This document shows positions 15,698 through 19,702 of a DNA stretch of 19,702 nt, in pieces; the first letter of the stretch is position 1; each line of letters opens with the position of its first letter. Both the position numbers and the translations under genes were made by a program. Origin of the DNA: Holophagaceae bacterium (lineage in GTDB: Bacteria > Acidobacteriota > Holophagae > Holophagales > Holophagaceae). The notes below the pieces were generated by a model. That model saw nothing but the letters and a program-made list of their open reading frames with translations. It did no database searches and was not told the DNA's origin. The stretch is from the NCBI GenBank assembly GCA_025355915.1, contig JANXYT010000090.1, positions 1-19,702 on the forward strand. The letters run 5' to 3'.

Positions 15698-16558
15698 ATG
15701 CGACCCTGGTTTCCGCAACACCGTTTCATGACCGTTTTTGCGGGTCTTGCCCTGATTTCAACCCTCTGTGGCGCTTCGCCACAGGAGGGCAGGGTGCCAC
15801 GTCCCCAGCCCCAGGCCCCCAGCGACCGGGGCATGCAGAGCGACCGGAGCATGCCGGCTGCACGTCCCGAACCCGTCCAGCGATCCACCCAGGGGCCAGA
15901 GGGTCGACCCTCCAGGCGCGGACCGGTCCAACGCACCATGGATCAGGCCCCTGGCCGTGTGAGCCGGGTGAGTTTTTACCCCGGTACCCAGATCGTGGTG
16001 CCACCGGCCTGGTCCCGATGCACGACGGTACCCAACATGGGGTACTGGCGGCAGCGCGACATCATGGCCGAGATCAAGTGGCTGTCCCGGCGGGGGTTCA
16101 TTCCCGTGAGCCCCATCGGCGACAGCGTGGATGTCCTCACCGACTACTCCCAGCAGCCCGCGGGCTGGCGCGCCTATGGCATCTCCGTGCCCGTGGGCGG
16201 CACCGTGCAGGTCGAAGTCCAGCACACGAAGCTGGGCTGGTTCCGACTCATGCTCGTGGACAAGTGGGGCACGCCGGGTCCGGGCATGCTGCAGGCGGCC
16301 ATCGCCCATCAGCCCGTGATGGTGGCCTACAAGAATCCCAACAAGGAGGCCACGGCCATTTATGTGATCGTGGACGATCCCGCCTGGTGGTCCGATGCGA
16401 AGGACCCCTATACCCTCCAGGTGCGGCGCGATTGGGATCCCGCCAGGACCGACCTCAGCCAGGTCAAGATGGTCGCGGGCCTGTGGGGTGCCAGTCCCAG
16501 CGTCAGCGCCCAGTTCCGGGGGCCGAGTTTGACGGGGCCAGCGGTTTTCCCGCATTGA
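15698..16558 (+). CDS. Exported protein of unknown function, possible PPC-like beta-sandwich
   Basis: The 286-residue product starts with a signal peptide (hydrophobic [15 protein letters not shown], likely cleavage near residue 26). Next comes a low-complexity Pro/Arg/Gln/Ser linker (about 28-90), then a folded domain (about 95-275). Its pattern, [20 protein letters not shown] followed by [30 protein letters not shown] and PYTLQVRRD, recalls bacterial pre-peptidase C-terminal (PPC) beta-sandwich domains, but I cannot assign a family with certainty. There are no obvious catalytic residues. The start is well supported by AAGGAGG with 6-nt spacing. It is a single-gene unit: divergent from murC and followed by tandem hairpins. 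The role may be envelope associated. Confidence 0.7.
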   Translation: MRPWFPQHRFMTVFAGLALISTLCGASPQEGRVPRPQPQAPSDRGMQSDRSMPAARPEPVQRSTQGPEGRPSRRGPVQRTMDQAPGRVSRVSFYPGTQIVVPPAWSRCTTVPNMGYWRQRDIMAEIKWLSRRGFIPVSPIGDSVDVLTDYSQQPAGWRAYGISVPVGGTVQVEVQHTKLGWFRLMLVDKWGTPGPGMLQAAIAHQPVMVAYKNPNKEATAIYVIVDDPAWWSDAKDPYTLQVRRDWDPARTDLSQVKMVAGLWGASPSVSAQFRGPSLTGPAVFPH

Positions 16559-16563
16559 TATTC

Positions 16564-16597
16564 TCCGGGGGTCCCGCGCTGCGCGCACACCCCCGGA
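16564..16597. repeat. 9-bp stem palindrome upstream of a terminator
   Basis: TCCGGGGGT (16564-16572) is the exact reverse complement of ACCCCCGGA (16589-16597), with a GC-rich 16-nt loop. A partial copy of the arm, CTCCGGGGGTTGGGGG, occurs at 16641-16656 after the terminator. It may be a REP-like intergenic palindrome or part of a double terminator. Confidence 0.55.
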
Positions 16598-16604
16598 CCC
16601 CCGC

Positions 16605-16633
16605 GAAGAAGCCCGGCAGAGCCGGGCTTCTTC
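16605..16633 (+). terminator. Strong intrinsic terminator after the exported-protein gene
   Basis: A perfect 13-bp stem (GAAGAAGCCCGGC 16605-16617; GCCGGGCTTCTTC 16621-16633) with a 3-nt AGA loop is followed by TATT on the plus strand. The A/T-rich stem base also allows function for the convergent lipid-kinase-like gene on the minus strand. Confidence 0.85.
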
Positions 16634-16666
16634 TATTCCACTCCGGGGGTTGGGGGCTTTCTTCTC

Positions 16667-17614
16667 CTAGGTCCAGGGACAGGCCTCGGTCACCTGCATC
16701 CGGAACGCTCTGGGCTCGACGGTGAGTTCGGCGCGGTCGCGCTCAGCGGCCGGTTCGCCATCCAGGTGCCAGGGCAGGGGATGGTCCAGGCGCAGGGTGG
16801 CGCGGCGGAGCCGTCCTTCGCGGCGGAGCGGCGTGTGCCCACCTTCACGGAAGAGCCCATGGACATCCGCGAGCAGGTTGAACCAAGAGGGACGGGCGAG
16901 GGTGGCCCACTGGAGCGCACCGTTGGTGGGATCGGCGCCCGGCGCGATCCACAGACCGCTGCCATACAAGGGCAGGTTCGCGAAGCAGAGGCTCCAGGCG
17001 GAGGCCGGCAGATCGGGCTGGGGACCTTGGAAGGCGGCCTTGATGCGTTCGAGTCGCCCCAGGTCAGCTGGCATGGGCTGCACGTCCGCGTCCCAGGTCA
17101 GGGCGGCCTGCGGCCAGGTGTGCCACAGCTGCCAGCAGGCTTGGGCGTAGGTCAGGAAGCCGCGGCCGGGCAGGGCATCAAAGCGGTGCGCCACGGCAGC
17201 CTCGAAGCCGGTGCCGCAGACATTCAGGAAGGGTTCGTTATCGAGGCGCGGGAGGTCCATGCGCAGCTCGCGGCCTTCCAGCAGGCGGCGCAGGGCCCCG
17301 GCGGGTTCCAGCGGCGTGCGCAACCCGCGCACCAGGCCATTGCCGCTGCCGCCGGGAATGGCCGCCAAGGGGACGGGGCAACCTCGGTCGATCAAGGCCT
17401 TGGCCGCGTGGTGGATGGTGCCATCCCCGCCCCATAAAAAGAGGGGACCGCCCGCCCGCACGGCCTGGTTGATGGCGGGTTCGAAATCCCAAGGGGGACC
17501 AAAGGGGACGGGCTCCACGCGGTCCCGGAGCGCCTTCGGCAGCGGACGCAACAGGGCGTCCGGGTTCTTGGGTGCGGTGCCGGAGCCGGGGTTGAAGAGG
17601 ATGGGTAGTCTCAT
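16667..17614 (-). CDS. Diacylglycerol kinase/sphingosine kinase-like (DAGKc) family protein
   Basis: The 315-residue protein has the DAGKc catalytic fold: NPGSG (8-12) in the first nucleotide loop, GGDGT (62-66), the family hallmark, and PGGSGNGL (87-94). A C-terminal beta-sandwich ends with HLDGEPA near residue 287-293, matching the DGE motif of the family. Members phosphorylate lipid alcohols such as diacylglycerol or sphingoid bases at the membrane; here the substrate is unknown, and some bacterial homologues have other roles. The ATG at 17614 overlaps the TGA of the pseudouridine synthase gene as ATGA, so translation is coupled; this favours it over an upstream in-frame ATG at 17689, which would lie inside that gene. 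It ends at the bidirectional terminator. Confidence 0.85.
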   Translation of the reverse strand: MRLPILFNPGSGTAPKNPDALLRPLPKALRDRVEPVPFGPPWDFEPAINQAVRAGGPLFLWGGDGTIHHAAKALIDRGCPVPLAAIPGGSGNGLVRGLRTPLEPAGALRRLLEGRELRMDLPRLDNEPFLNVCGTGFEAAVAHRFDALPGRGFLTYAQACWQLWHTWPQAALTWDADVQPMPADLGRLERIKAAFQGPQPDLPASAWSLCFANLPLYGSGLWIAPGADPTNGALQWATLARPSWFNLLADVHGLFREGGHTPLRREGRLRRATLRLDHPLPWHLDGEPAAERDRAELTVEPRAFRMQVTEACPWT

Positions 17615-18504
17615 GCCTGGAACCGGACGGGCGGCGCCTCCAGGCGCAGGTCTTCGCCGGTCACGGGATGCTTGAGGCCGAGTCTCCACGCGTGGAGCCA
17701 GAGGCGGTCGGAGGCTCCACCGCCGTAGAGCGTGTCGCCGAGAACGGTGCGGCCCAGGTGGACCAGGTGGACGCGGATCTGGTGGGTGCGACCTGTGTGG
17801 ATGCGCGCCACGATCCAGTGTCCGGGCACAAGTCCAGCGGTTTCCTCCACCGTGGCGGGGCGGAAGTCCGTGCGGGCGGACTTGGGATCGATGAGGTCGC
17901 CACCGGCCGAGCCGGATCGAACATCGGTACAGCCGAAGCGGCCAGGATCGGCGCCCCGCAGGCGGCCGATGGGGGCCTCCACGGTGCAGGCATCCAGCGG
18001 TCCGGAAATTCGAGCGAGATAGAGTTTTTCGAGATCGCGACCCGCGAAGGCATCCGCCAGACCCTTGTTCGCCTTTGGATCCTTGGCCAGTACCAGCAGG
18101 CCCGAGGTCCCCTGGTCCAGCCGGTGGTGCAGGAACAGCTTCAGCTCCGGGCGCTGGGTCTTCAGCAGGGCCAGGAGGTCGTGGCGGTCCGTGGCCCAGG
18201 TGCCCTGGGTGGCGATGCCGGCGGGCTTGTCCACGGCCAGGATCCAGGCATCCTCGAACACCACCGGAATGGTCATGACCGGCACCGGCGGCAGGTCTGG
18301 ATCAAAAGCCACGCGGATCTCGGCGCCAGGTTTGACCAGCTTGCCAGCCACCTTCACGCGCTTCCGGTCCACCTGCACGCCGCCCAGCTTCAGGGCCTCC
18401 CGGGCCGCCCGCCGCGACAGGTCCGTGCGTTTGGCGATGATTTGATCCAGGCGAAGCTCGGCGTCGTCGGGGTCTGCGGTGAAGGTCCATTTTCGAAGCG
18501 TCAT
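17611..18504 (-). CDS. RluA-family pseudouridine synthase with S4 domain
   Basis: The 297-residue enzyme isomerises uridine to pseudouridine in RNA. Residues about 17-65 form an S4 RNA-binding domain (LRLDQIIAKRTDLSRRAAREAL), and about 80-270 the RluA catalytic domain: VDKPAGIATQG (91-101), HHRLDQGTSGLLVLAK (126-141) with catalytic D130, and RTHQIRVHLVHLGRTVLGD near 245-263. The layout is that of RluC/RluD, but the exact target (23S rRNA or tRNA site) cannot be decided. The ATG at 18504 has AGGA only 1 nt upstream, so initiation may be inefficient; no better in-frame start is evident. It is translationally coupled to the downstream lipid-kinase-like gene and divergent from the C45-type gene, 88 bp away. 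Confidence 0.92.
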   Translation of the reverse strand: MTLRKWTFTADPDDAELRLDQIIAKRTDLSRRAAREALKLGGVQVDRKRVKVAGKLVKPGAEIRVAFDPDLPPVPVMTIPVVFEDAWILAVDKPAGIATQGTWATDRHDLLALLKTQRPELKLFLHHRLDQGTSGLLVLAKDPKANKGLADAFAGRDLEKLYLARISGPLDACTVEAPIGRLRGADPGRFGCTDVRSGSAGGDLIDPKSARTDFRPATVEETAGLVPGHWIVARIHTGRTHQIRVHLVHLGRTVLGDTLYGGGASDRLWLHAWRLGLKHPVTGEDLRLEAPPVRFQA

Positions 18505-18530
18505 GTCCTAAGGGTAATCGCAACCGTCGG

Positions 18531-18553
18531 TTTGCCTCAAAAAGCGAGGCAAA
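18531..18553. promoter_or_regulatory. 8-bp inverted repeat in a divergent promoter region
   Basis: TTTGCCTC (18531-18538) and GAGGCAAA (18546-18553) are perfect reverse complements with a 7-nt A-rich spacer. It lies in the 88-bp space between the divergent pseudouridine synthase and C45-type genes, where a regulator operator is plausible; a leader hairpin is the alternative. Confidence 0.4.
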
Positions 18554-18592
18554 GTGACGGGATGTTTGGCATGCTGGTGGCTGGAGGTTTCC

Positions 18593-19702
18593 ATGATCCG
18601 ATTGCTTCGAACTGGCCTGCTTGTGGCCATGGCGATGGTCGCCGAGGCGGCCGATCTGCCCTTGTCAGGTTGGGCAGTGAAGCCGGGTTCCACGGCGCTG
18701 GTGGCTGATCTTCGCCTGGCGGCGGCGGTGGCGGGATCGGAAGCCACCCTGGCTTCGGCCCCCGTGCAGCTGAAGGTCGGGGAGCTCTACCGCCTGAGCG
18801 CCACCATCCGGACCGAGGGCGTGAAGGCAGACGCGCTGGCCCGCTACCCCACGGCCTTGGGCGCCTGCCTTTCCATGGAAAGCTTTCCGTTCACGAATGC
18901 CTCCCAGAGCGTGGGTGGAACCTCGGAACGGCGGGTATCGATGCTGTTCCTGGCCACCAGCCCCACGGACCGGGTCCAGCTCCATCTGGGCCGCAACGGC
19001 AAGGCCACCGGCGCCGTGAGCTTCAGCCAGGTGAAGCTGGAAAAAGTGGATGACATCACGGCCTTCATTCCCATGCAGACCGTGCGCTGGGCCGGGAAGG
19101 GCTTCCGCTACGAAATGGGCGGGTGGACCTTCCTGCACATCGAGGGCGCGCCCTACGCCCGGGGTCGCCAGCACGGCGAGCTGATGGCCGACGAGATCGT
19201 CCGCATGATCACCAAGCTGGGCATCCAGAAGGACGCCGCCGATCCCGCCAAGGCCTGGGCGGAGAAGCGGCAGCTGGCCGACGCGCTCTTCTTCCGCAAG
19301 TTCGACGTGGAGTTCCTGGAGGAGATGAAGGGCACCGCCGACGGCGTGGTGAAGGCGGGCGTCAAGTTCAAGGGACGGGACCTGGACCTGCTCGACATCG
19401 TGACGCTGAACAGCGATGTGGACGCGGACTACCTCCGGTCCGCCCTGGTGCACACCACCAACCCCCTCAGCGGCCGCACCTTCATGACTGCCGACGATGA
19501 GATGGACAAGGCCGGAAAGGGCGACCACTGCAACTCCTTCGTGGCCACCAAGGGCGCCACGAAGAGCGGCCGCTTCATCTTCACGCAGATGTTCATGTGG
19601 GGCGGTTATACCGGCACCGAGTGGAACGTGATGCTGGACATCGTCCCGGAGAAGGGCCACCGCCTGGTCATGCAGACCTTCCCCGGCGGCATCCACAGCG
19701 GC
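18593..19702 (+). CDS. Exported C45-type autoproteolytic acyltransferase/hydrolase with N-terminal extension (3' end missing)
   Basis: This partial gene (370 codons to the edge) starts with a signal peptide (MIRLLRTGLLVAMAMVAEA, cleavage near residue 19-20). Residues about 22-165 form a beta-rich domain resembling a carbohydrate-binding or sandwich module (SGWAVKPGSTALV...YRLSATIRTEGV...VQLHLGRNG). Next comes a C45/acyl-CoA:6-APA acyltransferase-like region: GAPYARGRQHGELMADEI (183-200), a helical section, and GDHCNSFVATKGATKSGRFI, where Cys313 would become the N-terminal nucleophile after self-cleavage. The following NVMLDIVPEKGHRLVMQTFPGG fits the same family. The family hydrolyses or transfers acyl amides; the substrate here is unknown. 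GGAGG 5 nt before the ATG fixes the start. A phospholipase B-like enzyme of the same fold is the main alternative. Confidence 0.78.
   Translation, partial: MIRLLRTGLLVAMAMVAEAADLPLSGWAVKPGSTALVADLRLAAAVAGSEATLASAPVQLKVGELYRLSATIRTEGVKADALARYPTALGACLSMESFPFTNASQSVGGTSERRVSMLFLATSPTDRVQLHLGRNGKATGAVSFSQVKLEKVDDITAFIPMQTVRWAGKGFRYEMGGWTFLHIEGAPYARGRQHGELMADEIVRMITKLGIQKDAADPAKAWAEKRQLADALFFRKFDVEFLEEMKGTADGVVKAGVKFKGRDLDLLDIVTLNSDVDADYLRSALVHTTNPLSGRTFMTADDEMDKAGKGDHCNSFVATKGATKSGRFIFTQMFMWGGYTGTEWNVMLDIVPEKGHRLVMQTFPGGIHSG

Noticed and set aside
18567..18582. Sigma-54 promoter for the C45-type gene
   Set aside because: The implied transcription start would fall on the ATG and exclude the GGAGG ribosome site, so I kept it only as a shared motif of unknown role.
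1..19702. CRISPR arrays, tRNA or rRNA genes, prophage or IS transposase genes
   Set aside because: No spaced direct repeats, tRNA-like cloverleafs with CCA-end or TTCGA arm context, or transposase/integrase motifs were found on either strand.

Overview
The window is a dense, high-GC stretch of bacterial chromosome carrying 16 protein genes on both strands, almost all housekeeping or envelope genes. Gram-negative envelope functions (a Kdo transferase, a lipoprotein, several exported proteins), a DUF4388 regulator, an N-terminally extended C45-type hydrolase and a RibB protein with a degenerate GTP cyclohydrolase II domain suggest an Acidobacteriota-type organism, possibly Holophagae/Geothrix-like. 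That placement is an inference from gene content and style; no rRNA is present. I see no tRNA, CRISPR array, integrase, transposase, phage gene or replication origin.

Layout: (1) 1-2314, minus strand: a CobW/COG0523 GTPase followed by tex, which runs off the left edge, with a perfect 12-bp hairpin between them. (2) 2360-4540, plus strand: waaA, then a response regulator with a GHKL ATPase output domain. (3) 4541-4635: a convergent intergenic region of inverted 7-bp repeat arrays around a terminator. (4) 4632-6581, minus strand: ribBX, a stand-alone cyclic-nucleotide-binding-domain protein and trxA. (5) 6582-6969: a gene-free region filled mostly by a 270-bp nested palindromic element. (6) 6970-10074, plus strand: DUF4388 protein, a lipoprotein and ftsX, very tightly packed. 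(7) 10106-15584, minus strand: murC, M14 peptidase, ubiX and a PfkB-family kinase as a compact operon. (8) 15698-16558, plus strand: an exported protein of unknown function followed by tandem hairpins. (9) 16667-18504, minus strand: an RluA-type pseudouridine synthase and a diacylglycerol-kinase-like protein sharing an ATGA overlap. (10) 18593 to the right edge, plus strand: an exported C45-type autoproteolytic acyltransferase/hydrolase, 3' end missing.

Shared themes are envelope biogenesis (waaA, murC, ftsX, M14 peptidase, lipid-kinase-like protein), flavin-linked metabolism (ribBX and ubiX, in separate operons) and signalling (REC-ATPase, CNB protein, DUF4388). I find no convincing defence system, biosynthetic cluster or clearly new multigene system. 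The least explained parts are the nested palindrome at 6619-6888, the inverted heptad arrays at 4539-4630, the reading-frame overlap of ribBX with the CNB gene, and the domain combinations of the REC-ATPase and C45 proteins.
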